Below are positions 1 to 5,694 of a DNA stretch of 40,552 bases, one piece after another (within the stretch, counting starts at the first letter, position 1; each line of letters opens with the position of its first letter). The position numbers were made by a program, and so were the translations under genes. The stretch spans positions 1-40,552 of the IMG/VR virus record IMGVR_UViG_3300030104_004692, one strand, 5' to 3'. The notes under the pieces were generated by a model. The model made no database searches and was not told the origin of the DNA. It saw nothing but the letters and a program-made list of their open reading frames with translations. Source of the stretch: a virus.

Positions 1-314
1 CGCCTTCTATTGTCATTTAAATATTTTTGCCTTTGTTTAAGATATGTGATTTGTGGTTGAGTAAACTCGTACTCTCTCCTGCTTTTGATTTCATAGAATT
101 TGTCGGAAACATATTGAGGATCGTAGTCTGCGAAGAGACAAACGTGTTGGAAGTCCCAACTACCCCCAAGAAACCATTTTCTAGATTCACTTTTTGCAAC
201 GATGAGGGTGTGTTCCAAACCTCTGTAGAATAGATCGTCAAATGCTCTCCACAAAACTGCTTTCCACAGTCGAGATTCTGGTTCCGCTGGTGTAGATTCG
301 TACTCTGTATACAT
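1..314 (-). CDS. Hypothetical phage protein, C-terminus beyond window
   Basis: The reading frame runs from an ATG at 314 to the left edge without a stop, giving 104 residues starting MYTEYESTPAEP. An AGGAG lies just before the ATG, although the spacing is short. Recognisable protein-like stretches are WKAVLWRAFDDL and a later segment KWFLGGSWDFQHVC followed by ADYDPQYV. This layout (helical N-terminus, then dF..vC..A..dP..v) resembles small hypothetical proteins common in phages, but I know no function. Two other frames are also open here (17-445 on the same strand and 27-233 on the plus strand). Their translations look compositionally random, so I treat them as shadows. It is the last gene seen in the leftward cassette that starts at 1825. 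Confidence 0.68.
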   Translation of the reverse strand, partial: MYTEYESTPAEPESRLWKAVLWRAFDDLFYRGLEHTLIVAKSESRKWFLGGSWDFQHVCLFADYDPQYVSDKFYEIKSRREYEFTQPQITYLKQRQKYLNDNRR

Positions 315-387
315 CGCTCCTGTTTTTGACAGGAGACAGTTCCTTGGAAGATCGATGATGGTAACTCATTGATGAAGCTGCCTCCTA

Positions 388-567
388 TCATTTTGAGTTT
401 GTCCCTGGTCCGTTGTCCGTGTTCGTGGCATCTGGTTTGATGCATATAGGACAGTTAATATAGTTATTTTCATCGGAATACAAGTAAAGAGTTGGCTCAT
501 TAACTACTTTTACCTTAGCGACATAGTGATTCCCGTTACAGACACTACAACTACTTTTTTCTGCCAT
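388..567 (-). CDS. Small zinc-ribbon protein
   Basis: 59 residues. An N-terminal CSVC knuckle and a later CPIC knuckle (about residues 7-10 and 38-41) form a four-cysteine zinc ribbon with a short beta-rich middle. The start is placed at the second of two in-frame ATGs, because GGAGGA lies about five bases before it and the first ATG (579) overlaps that ribosome site. The gene overlaps the end of the upstream RHH-like gene by 17 bases. Its 3' end carries one copy of the GGAC-heptad element described separately. Specific role unknown; such ribbons often bind nucleic acid or stabilise small phage proteins. Confidence 0.7.
   Translation of the reverse strand: MAEKSSCSVCNGNHYVAKVKVVNEPTLYLYSDENNYINCPICIKPDATNTDNGPGTNSK
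407..426 (-). repeat. GGAC-heptad element, copy A
   Basis: On the minus strand this reads ACACGGACAACGGACCAGGG, three imperfect seven-base units ending in GGAC. It lies in the last codons of the zinc-ribbon gene, about 90 bases before the gene that runs off the left edge. Copy B is at 12255-12274. The two copies agree at 18 of 20 bases although they encode unrelated peptides in different contexts. Confidence 0.5.
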
Positions 568-778
568 TTTTTCCTCCATTATCTTTCATATCTTTCATTA
601 TTTTATTTAAGTATGCTTCCTGAGTCATACCTCTTTCTTTAGCTCTTCTCGAAACTTCTTTATCAATCAGAAGTTCTATATACTCGGCTGGTTTACGATA
701 CTCCTTCAAACACAAAGCCTGCAGCACAGTATGAGATTTTTTTCTTACTGCAACTGACTTCCATTTATTTATATCCAT
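551..778 (-). CDS. RHH-like small DNA-binding protein candidate
   Basis: 75 residues: a short strand-like N-terminus (KSVAVRKKSH), two helices (TVLQALCLKEY and PAEYIELLIDKEVSRRAKERG) and a lysine-rich tail. The strand-helix-helix order and the PAEYIELLI segment suggest a ribbon-helix-helix (Arc/MetJ) type DNA-binding protein, which would act as a small transcription regulator. That is inferred from the pattern, not from a defined motif. It overlaps its neighbours by 14 and 17 bases, which suggests coupled translation in the left-end cassette. Confidence 0.65.
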   Translation of the reverse strand: MDINKWKSVAVRKKSHTVLQALCLKEYRKPAEYIELLIDKEVSRRAKERGMTQEAYLNKIMKDMKDNGGKNGRKK

Positions 779-1040
779 AAGTTATCCCTTCTTTGTTGGT
801 TTTAAATTTAACAATGTCACCCAGTTCCAGACCAACTAGAATAGGTACATTATTTATTTTGCCCACACCTTTTTTACGATCCCCTTTTGTAATTTTTACC
901 CACATCTTTTCGTTTTGCTCGCCATCGGTAAACCAAACATAAACATAGTCATCAGGAAACAATTTTTCCTGAGCTTTAATTGTGAAATACATTTCTTTGC
1001 CATGTTTAGGGCAGCTCCACGCTATATTATTTTCTTCCAT
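765..1040 (-). CDS. DUF2314-like protein
   Basis: 91 residues. The core QNEKMWVKITKG, then KINNVPI, then LGDIVKF matches the order seen in DUF2314 proteins (E-x-MWV, G.L.N.P, GD.V). DUF2314 has no assigned biochemical function, and in phages it occurs in early accessory cassettes. The ATG at 1040 is preceded by GGAAAA, seven bases after the stop of the tiny membrane gene upstream. Family assignment is by eye and moderate. Confidence 0.65.
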   Translation of the reverse strand: MEENNIAWSCPKHGKEMYFTIKAQEKLFPDDYVYVWFTDGEQNEKMWVKITKGDRKKGVGKINNVPILVGLELGDIVKFKTNKEGITYGYK

Positions 1041-1047
1041 ATTTTTC

Positions 1048-1155
1048 CTATACTACCCACCACCATAAAAAAACTACAAGACAAGCTAAACTAACTCTTG
1101 GTAGAAAAATTCCTAACACAAGAGCCATAATTAAAATAGTTTTTATAACAATCAT
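1048..1155 (-). CDS. 35-residue membrane peptide
   Basis: The ATG at 1153-1155 overlaps the TGA of the upstream gene (ATGA), which suggests re-initiation. The product starts MIVIKTILIMALVLGIFLP and ends in a hydrophobic VVFLWWWVV tail. It is therefore almost entirely hydrophobic with a central PR break, giving one long or two short membrane spans. The stop lies eight bases before the next gene. No family is recognised. The tight coupling and uniform hydrophobicity favour a real small inner-membrane protein, for example of the superinfection-exclusion or holin-accessory type; that function is only a guess. Confidence 0.6.
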   Translation of the reverse strand: MIVIKTILIMALVLGIFLPRVSLACLVVFLWWWVV

Positions 1156-1430
1156 GGTTTTAAATTGTTATTTTTTCTTCTTTTCATTTCCGATTCGATT
1201 AGCTGGTTAGCTAAATCATCATCAAAGAAATGATATCCTCTGTCTCCACCGCTGGGTTCGAGGACCGTGTTTTTAAGTCTTCTGACCGCGTAAGCCCAAC
1301 GATAGTCTTCCTTTGTAAGTTCTAATCCATCAGCACCAATGGTTGGAATCTCTTTCAGAATTGTATGCACAGCCTTTGAGTATACAGACCAGTTGCAATG
1401 AAACTCTGTTTCGCCTTCTCTTCTGCTCAT
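1152..1430 (-). CDS. Hypothetical protein (92 aa)
   Basis: I start this gene at the ATG at 1430, which overlaps the upstream stop as TAATG, giving 92 residues beginning MSRREGETEFHCNW. An upstream start at 1463 would add 11 residues inside the previous gene. The sequence is soluble and mixed alpha/beta with a basic C-terminus (KRRKNNN). No domain recognised. Confidence 0.6.
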   Translation of the reverse strand: MSRREGETEFHCNWSVYSKAVHTILKEIPTIGADGLELTKEDYRWAYAVRRLKNTVLEPSGGDRGYHFFDDDLANQLIESEMKRRKNNNLKP

Positions 1431-1825
1431 TAGTTCTTTTCTTTTGTAGCAGTTGCATTCCAACTTGAAAATTGATCTTTGGCTTGCATCAACAGTTGTT
1501 CAAACTTAATTGCTGCAGCCGTAGAAGTGTGCTTACTTCTCTCCTCATTATCAACTAACAAAGTTAGAGTATTATTTTCTTCATCGATTTTAACTGTAAA
1601 TGACTTTGCATTCCACGGTTTTATTGGTGGCATGACAGGATGAGGATCTGAACCCTCAGGTTTGTCGCTTCCAAGAACTGAAGTAATAGTTAAGTTATTA
1701 CTATCGGTTGTGACAGATCCACTCGTGAAGATTTCACCAGCTTCATGTAAACCTTTCTTTTGTCCTGTGATGTAGAGCATTTCTACAAGTGTATTTATTT
1801 TTGATATTATTTCATTTTTTTCCAT
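1430..1825 (-). CDS. Hypothetical protein, first gene of the left cassette
   Basis: 131 residues: a helical N-terminus (about 1-28), a low-complexity middle rich in Ser, Thr and Pro, a beta-rich section (KSFTVKIDEENNTLTLLVDNEE, split here as two strands) and a helical C-terminus. AAGGAAGG lies about eight bases before the ATG, and the gene follows the promoter at 1853-1880 with a leader of about 20 bases. Function unknown; being promoter-proximal, it is probably expressed early. Confidence 0.6.
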   Translation of the reverse strand: MEKNEIISKINTLVEMLYITGQKKGLHEAGEIFTSGSVTTDSNNLTITSVLGSDKPEGSDPHPVMPPIKPWNAKSFTVKIDEENNTLTLLVDNEERSKHTSTAAAIKFEQLLMQAKDQFSSWNATATKEKN

Positions 1826-1852
1826 GAGTTACCTTCCTTTTATTATCCCATG

Positions 1853-1880
1853 AATATAGTATATATCCCATTACAGTCAA
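1853..1880 (-). promoter_or_regulatory. Sigma70-like promoter of left cassette
   Basis: On the minus strand, TTGACT (1875-1880) and TATATT (1853-1858) are separated by 16 bases. Both match the bacterial consensus at five of six positions. The predicted start is near 1846, leaving a leader of about 20 bases that contains AAGGAAGG before the ATG at 1825. It lies back to back with a candidate rightward promoter. Confidence 0.6.
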
Positions 1881-1886
1881 GACATA

Positions 1887-1915
1887 TTTACATATAGAAA
1901 TAAAAAATATATGGT
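1887..1915 (+). promoter_or_regulatory. Candidate start-codon-proximal promoter for gene at 1922
   Basis: TTTACA (1887-1892), a 17-base spacer and TATGGT (1910-1915). The expected transcription start, seven bases after the -10 box, falls on the A of the ATG at 1922, so the mRNA could be leaderless. GGTGG (1913-1917) would alternatively act as a ribosome site on a longer transcript. The -10 box matches only four of six positions. Confidence 0.35.
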
Positions 1916-1921
1916 GGATGA

Positions 1922-2146
1922 ATGAAGTTTATTCTAACAATGATAGTTTGTTCCAACCTTACAGGACAATGCATTCCGCCTCTTACACAAGGTATTTATG
2001 AGGATCCATACACTTGTTTAAACGCCGGTTATCATGAATCTATCAAAATAGCTCAAAATCTTGGTGCAGAACACGTAAATAAGTACTATACTGCTATCAG
2101 ATTCTCTTGCGACCAATACCAAGAAGAGCCTAAAACGGACACTTGA
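1922..2146 (+). CDS. Small Cys-containing protein, possibly exported
   Basis: 74 residues. A hydrophobic start (MKFILTMIVCSN) is followed by spaced cysteines (CIPP, CLNAGY, FSCDQY) that may form disulfides. The order (short hydrophobic strand, then CL...GY, then irFsC) recalls small hypothetical proteins of marine phages, and is loosely echoed by the protein encoded at 38546-38755. No function known. It is the first of three short rightward genes placed between two leftward operons. Confidence 0.6.
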   Translation: MKFILTMIVCSNLTGQCIPPLTQGIYEDPYTCLNAGYHESIKIAQNLGAEHVNKYYTAIRFSCDQYQEEPKTDT

Positions 2147-2172
2147 CAGGATAACATAAAAATGCATAGTAT
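2143..2172 (+). promoter_or_regulatory. Candidate start-codon-proximal promoter for gene at 2179
   Basis: A perfect TTGACA (2143-2148) spans the stop codon of the previous gene. With an 18-base spacer it pairs with TAGTAT (2167-2172), and six more bases lead straight to the ATG at 2179, so the predicted +1 is the start codon. No ribosome site precedes this ATG. A better -10 match, TATATT at 2170-2175, would need a 21-base spacer. Confidence 0.4.
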
Positions 2173-2178
2173 ATTCCC

Positions 2179-2442
2179 ATGAAAGCTTATCGGTTTAAAT
2201 GCTGGGCTTTCAATCTTTACTTTGATTGTATTGTAAAGGCCGAAAATGACGACCATGCTCAGCATTTAGTGGCTGATGGTCTGTCTTCTGGTAAAATAAA
2301 ATTACAAGAAACAGGTTCATTTAGACGAGATGATAGGCTTTATTTAACTTATGAGGAGATAGCTAATGAGCCTGAACGAGTTAGTACAGAAAAAGTTAAA
2401 GTTGGAGCATCAGTGGGCGAAGCAAGTGTTACAACAGAATAA
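2179..2442 (+). CDS. Hypothetical protein (87 aa)
   Basis: 87 residues, beta-rich at the N-terminus (KAYRFKCWAFNLYFDCIVKAEN), then a helix (DDHAQHLVADGL), then a basic strand and an acidic tail. The pattern looks like a compact alpha/beta fold, but I recognise no family. No Shine-Dalgarno sequence precedes the ATG; see the promoter at 2143-2172. The last 77 bases overlap the next gene in another frame, so its C-terminus is composition-constrained. Confidence 0.55.
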   Translation: MKAYRFKCWAFNLYFDCIVKAENDDHAQHLVADGLSSGKIKLQETGSFRRDDRLYLTYEEIANEPERVSTEKVKVGASVGEASVTTE

Positions 2443-2563
2443 TGTAACGCCTGAGATGAAGTGGATTGACATTGAGATCAAAGATATAAAAGTTAGAATC
2501 AATGATCAAACTGTTAATAATGCTAGAGCTGAAGTAATCAAAGATATAAACAGCGAACTTTAA
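2366..2563 (+). CDS. Hypothetical coiled-coil-like protein (65 aa)
   Basis: 65 residues, mainly helical and charged (MSLNELVQKKLKLEHQWAKQ, then EIKDIKVRINDQTVNNARAE). A strong GAGGAG ribosome site lies about eight bases before the ATG, inside the preceding gene. The stop TAA at 2561-2563 shares bases with the stop of the opposing gene. Function unknown; may oligomerise through the helical N-terminus. Confidence 0.55.
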   Translation: MSLNELVQKKLKLEHQWAKQVLQQNNVTPEMKWIDIEIKDIKVRINDQTVNNARAEVIKDINSEL

Positions 2564-2751
2564 CTGTCAATAATAATACCTGGAAGTGTAACTTCTTTAT
2601 AGAGAACTTTTCCGTTTATTTTTTGCTCGACCAATTCTTCACAAATTGCACAAGTAAAATATTGAGATTTTTTGGTAGGGTTAAAATGTGTGTGTTCATT
2701 ACACAAAGGACATTGACCTAAATTTATTTGTTCTTTAACTTTTAAAGTCAT
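2560..2751 (-). CDS. Zinc-ribbon protein
   Basis: 63 residues with two cysteine knuckles, CPLC (about 14-17) and CAIC (about 34-37), separated by a basic loop. This is a typical zinc-ribbon spacing. It overlaps the end of the DNA polymerase gene by 17 bases and is the last gene of the replication operon, so it may bind nucleic acid or a replication protein. Its stop forms a TTAA with the stop of the rightward gene, so the two operons converge with no terminator between them. Confidence 0.68.
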   Translation of the reverse strand: MTLKVKEQINLGQCPLCNEHTHFNPTKKSQYFTCAICEELVEQKINGKVLYKEVTLPGIIIDS

Positions 2752-4618
2752 CTGTATATCCCCAGTTCATACCAGTAGCTATATCTACTTTAGAAGGAAC
2801 TTTCAACTCAGGTATACAGTGCTCCATAATTTCTTTTATTTGTTTACACGCAGGTTCTAATCTCTCAAAAGGAATACTAAAACAAAGTTCATCGTGTATT
2901 TGTATTAAAGGTATGAAATTTTGTTTTGCACATTCTATCATAGCTTTTTTGACTTGATCAGCTGCAGATCCTTGTATTAATCTGTTCAATGATTTGTATG
3001 TTCCAGCTCTTTTGATTGCATTTTTTCCATACTTGTTGACCGCGTCTTCAAATGATGTGGATTTATGTAAACCAAATGAACTCGGCTCCCACATATTAAA
3101 TCTACATTTACGACCTTTGATGGTCCAAATTGCTCCATTCTTATCTGCAGAGTCCATAGCTCTGTTTGCAAGTTGTTTAACAAATGGAACTTTTTGATTG
3201 TACTCTGCTAAAATTTGTTCTGCTTGTTCTTTACCAATGCCTAATTCTTTAGATAGTTTGTTTTTACCCATGCCATAGAATATTCCAAGATTAATTGTTT
3301 TAGCTTGTGATCTAGGAATTCCTGCCATGTCAGCAACTGTCTGATGAAAGTCTGTGTTTTCATTTTCATAAGCTTGTATTAATTCTTCTGTACCATTAAA
3401 TCCTATACTTGCTGCATAGTGTACAACGAGTCTTGGTTCTTGTTGACTGTAATCAAACGAAGACCATCTACCCATTTTATCTGGTAAAAATAATGATCTT
3501 ATCTTTGGCCCCAGGTCCTTGTTCCGTGCTGGAATTTGCTGTAAATTTGGGTGAGCATAAGAGAGCCTGCCTGATACAGTCCCTCCTGCATCACCCTTCA
3601 ATTGATTTATTTCCGCATGTATCCTCCCATTGTGTTCAAATTTAAATATTGAATCAATAAAGGTAGAGTGAAATTTGTTTACTTCTCTAGCCTCACGAAT
3701 CAATTGTGCAATCGGCTCTTTACAATTCGTTAACCAGTTTTGAGTAAAAGATGGTTCCTTACTTTTTTCTGTTAAAGTATAAGGTATCTTTAATTTATCA
3801 AAAGCTTTAGCTATCGATCTTGCTGCCCATATATCTACATCTATACCCGCGGCTTTTTTAATTTTAAACAGTGCTTTCTTTTCTTTTTCTAAAAATTCTT
3901 TTTTAAGTTTATCTGCACCATTTAGATCTACTCTGACTCCGTGTGCTCTCATTTGTATCAACAAAGGCAGAAGCTCCATTTCCATTTCCCAAACATCAGT
4001 TAGATCTTGCCTGGTAATCTCAGTTTTAAATCTTTGCCAAAGTTTATATGTAAGAACTGCATCTTGCTCTGCATAAGGACCAACAAATTTAGCTGGTAGT
4101 TTATACATTTCACCTTTAGCATCGATACCCCAATCTTCTGCAGCTTCTCTCAGCCCAGCTTCAGATTTCAACTCAGAGAGGTAATCAACCGATAAGGCGT
4201 TTAAGCTGTACGTACGTCGGTTTTCGTCTATTAGGGCTGCTGCTATCATAGTATCGGCTATTTGGCCGTATACGACCACTCCATGGGCCCTTAACCACCC
4301 AATATCGTAAGAGGCATTGTGAAAGACCTTTATTGCATCAGATCTACAAATATCCTGCACCCAATTTAGAACCATTCTAATGTCCATATTACCACCAGCT
4401 TCGTGTGCAACTGGGTAATAACCTTTGAAATTATCGGTTGCCACTGATACTCCAATGACATTGCCATTCATAGTAGGCCATCCTGGTCCTTTAACTTTTA
4501 TATCAGGATCCTTAGTTTCTAAATCTATGGCTACTTCTTTTGCATTTCTTAGATCTGGAAATCTAGAGGGAGGAGTCCAGTCGCTTTCTTGAAAGGTAAA
4601 GTTAATTTGATTGGTCAT
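2735..4618 (-). CDS. polA: Family A DNA polymerase (Pol I type) with 3'-5' exonuclease
   Basis: 627 residues: a 3'-5' proofreading domain followed by the polymerase domain, with no 5'-3' nuclease domain. Exonuclease motifs are DLET (D32, E34), HNASYD (D105) and YAEQD (D186). Polymerase motif A is DYSQQEPR (D389), against the DYSQIELR of E. coli Pol I. Motif B is AKTINLGIFYGMG (K440, Y448), and motif C is QIHDEL (H575, D576, E577). All catalytic carboxylates are present. The residue matching E. coli Phe762 is Leu444 (codon at 3287-3289). This is the replicative polymerase of the phage; it is transcribed after the primase and helicase and overlaps both neighbours by 17 bases. Confidence 0.97.
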   Translation of the reverse strand: MTNQINFTFQESDWTPPSRFPDLRNAKEVAIDLETKDPDIKVKGPGWPTMNGNVIGVSVATDNFKGYYPVAHEAGGNMDIRMVLNWVQDICRSDAIKVFHNASYDIGWLRAHGVVVYGQIADTMIAAALIDENRRTYSLNALSVDYLSELKSEAGLREAAEDWGIDAKGEMYKLPAKFVGPYAEQDAVLTYKLWQRFKTEITRQDLTDVWEMEMELLPLLIQMRAHGVRVDLNGADKLKKEFLEKEKKALFKIKKAAGIDVDIWAARSIAKAFDKLKIPYTLTEKSKEPSFTQNWLTNCKEPIAQLIREAREVNKFHSTFIDSIFKFEHNGRIHAEINQLKGDAGGTVSGRLSYAHPNLQQIPARNKDLGPKIRSLFLPDKMGRWSSFDYSQQEPRLVVHYAASIGFNGTEELIQAYENENTDFHQTVADMAGIPRSQAKTINLGIFYGMGKNKLSKELGIGKEQAEQILAEYNQKVPFVKQLANRAMDSADKNGAIWTIKGRKCRFNMWEPSSFGLHKSTSFEDAVNKYGKNAIKRAGTYKSLNRLIQGSAADQVKKAMIECAKQNFIPLIQIHDELCFSIPFERLEPACKQIKEIMEHCIPELKVPSKVDIATGMNWGYTDDFKS

Positions 4619-4841
4619 CTAATTCTATTCCAAGTTTTGCATAATGAATAATTTTATTATATCTTTGTTTTGCAGTTTCGCCAGGCTTTCTTCTTGTTGC
4701 GTATTTAATTATATTAGAGTCTATTGTATTTAATTTATTTTTCATACAATAAACTACAGGCTGAATAGCGTGTTGAACGTAATGTTTTCCACCTTCTTGA
4801 TATTCTAATGCCTTTTTTTTAGACCCCACACATCCCTTCAC
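4602..4841 (-). CDS. DUF3310-like protein
   Basis: 79 residues. The order GGKHYVQHAIQPVVYC, NIIKYATRR and NKIIHYAKLGIE matches DUF3310, a small helical family often found near phage nucleotide-metabolism and replication genes and sometimes labelled nucleotide kinase without proof. The start at 4841 is a GTG; the first ATG in frame lies well inside the conserved region, so a non-ATG start is needed. It overlaps the PP-loop gene by 23 bases and the polymerase gene by 17. Confidence 0.72.
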   Translation of the reverse strand: MKGCVGSKKKALEYQEGGKHYVQHAIQPVVYCMKNKLNTIDSNIIKYATRRKPGETAKQRYNKIIHYAKLGIELDDQSN

Positions 4842-5694
4842 ATTCTTCGTTAAATAAATCTAGTTGTTCTTCTGTTGGCTTTTGTTTTTTTAATAATTCT
4901 TCAAAATCTACATCTCTAAGAGGAATTCCTTTTCTATGTAAGAATCTTGTGTACTCTTTGTTACGTGCTGAGTGTCTAATCATATCATCAATTTTACAGG
5001 CCTCTTCAAACTCTTTTGGAGACTTGGTTTTAATCTCATGCCACAAAGTATTATCATGATAAGGACAACCTATACAAGAACTTTTTTCTGGAGTTCTATA
5101 ATCTTTACCTCCATACCAATCTAAACAATCTTGTCTTGACATTTTTTTATCTATAAGTGGCCAAGTATTTTTAATCCATTTTTCTCTAGATGGTTTTATT
5201 CTCATCATCTCATCTGTTGAAATACCAACCCACACTTCAACCCAAACATTTCTTGGAAATCTTTGTCTAGCTTTTAAACCAACAAGCTCACGTATCTTTT
5301 TGTTAATAGGTGTGATTTTATAATTTCTTGTACATAGTCTAGGACCTAAACTTGTTTTACCAGTTACAGAATTTTTTGCATAAAAAGGAATAAATAAAAA
5401 ACCGCGTTTACTAGATATTTCATTTTCTATATCTGTTTTAATATTACCTGAGTGTAAATGATTTTTAACAATATGAACTGGGTAGCTTAATTTACTTTTT
5501 AACCATTCAAGATGATCCATTACTTTTTCTGGTTCCCAACCAGTATCCGCAAAGATAGCACAGTCAGGCTTGGGGCCAAAGGCACCCTCATCAGCCATGA
5601 GCGCCATCGTAGAAGATTGCACGCCGGCTCCCAAAGATAAGATCCGAAATTTAGGATCGCCCGAATAGTCCCATGTGCCTTTAACCTCTGCCAT
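4819..5694 (-). CDS. PP-loop PAPS-reductase-like protein
   Basis: 291 residues of the adenine nucleotide alpha-hydrolase (PP-loop) superfamily. The nucleotide loop is LSLGAGVQSST (about 19-29), a variant of SGGxDS, and FADTG (48-52) forms the second conserved strand. Later conserved features are C121 in RLCTRNYKI, the GISTDEMMR segment, C190, and C207/C210 in SSCIGCPYH, which could hold a metal or Fe-S cluster. True PAPS reductases act in sulfate assimilation. This phage group lacks a clear substrate, and a nucleotide, tRNA or DNA modification role is equally possible. AAAGGAG precedes the ATG. It sits between helicase and polymerase genes, which favours a nucleic-acid role (inference). Confidence 0.82.
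   Translation of the reverse strand: MAEVKGTWDYSGDPKFRILSLGAGVQSSTMALMADEGAFGPKPDCAIFADTGWEPEKVMDHLEWLKSKLSYPVHIVKNHLHSGNIKTDIENEISSKRGFLFIPFYAKNSVTGKTSLGPRLCTRNYKITPINKKIRELVGLKARQRFPRNVWVEVWVGISTDEMMRIKPSREKWIKNTWPLIDKKMSRQDCLDWYGGKDYRTPEKSSCIGCPYHDNTLWHEIKTKSPKEFEEACKIDDMIRHSARNKEYTRFLHRKGIPLRDVDFEELLKKQKPTEEQLDLFNEECEGMCGV

Noticed and set aside
17-445. Long open frame on the minus strand at the left edge, and a plus-strand frame at 27-233
   Set aside because: Both translations lack protein-like patterning and overlap a more convincing frame (1-314) that has a ribosome site and coherent sequence.
2570-2610. GAAGT-GTA-ACTTC hairpin followed by TTTAT as a rightward terminator
   Set aside because: The stem is only five bases and AT-rich, and it lies inside the opposing zinc-ribbon gene; too weak to call.
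3505-3535. Possible third GGAC-heptad copy in the polymerase gene
   Set aside because: It matches only partly, and the bases encode the conserved polymerase segment ARNKDLGP, so coding pressure explains the similarity.
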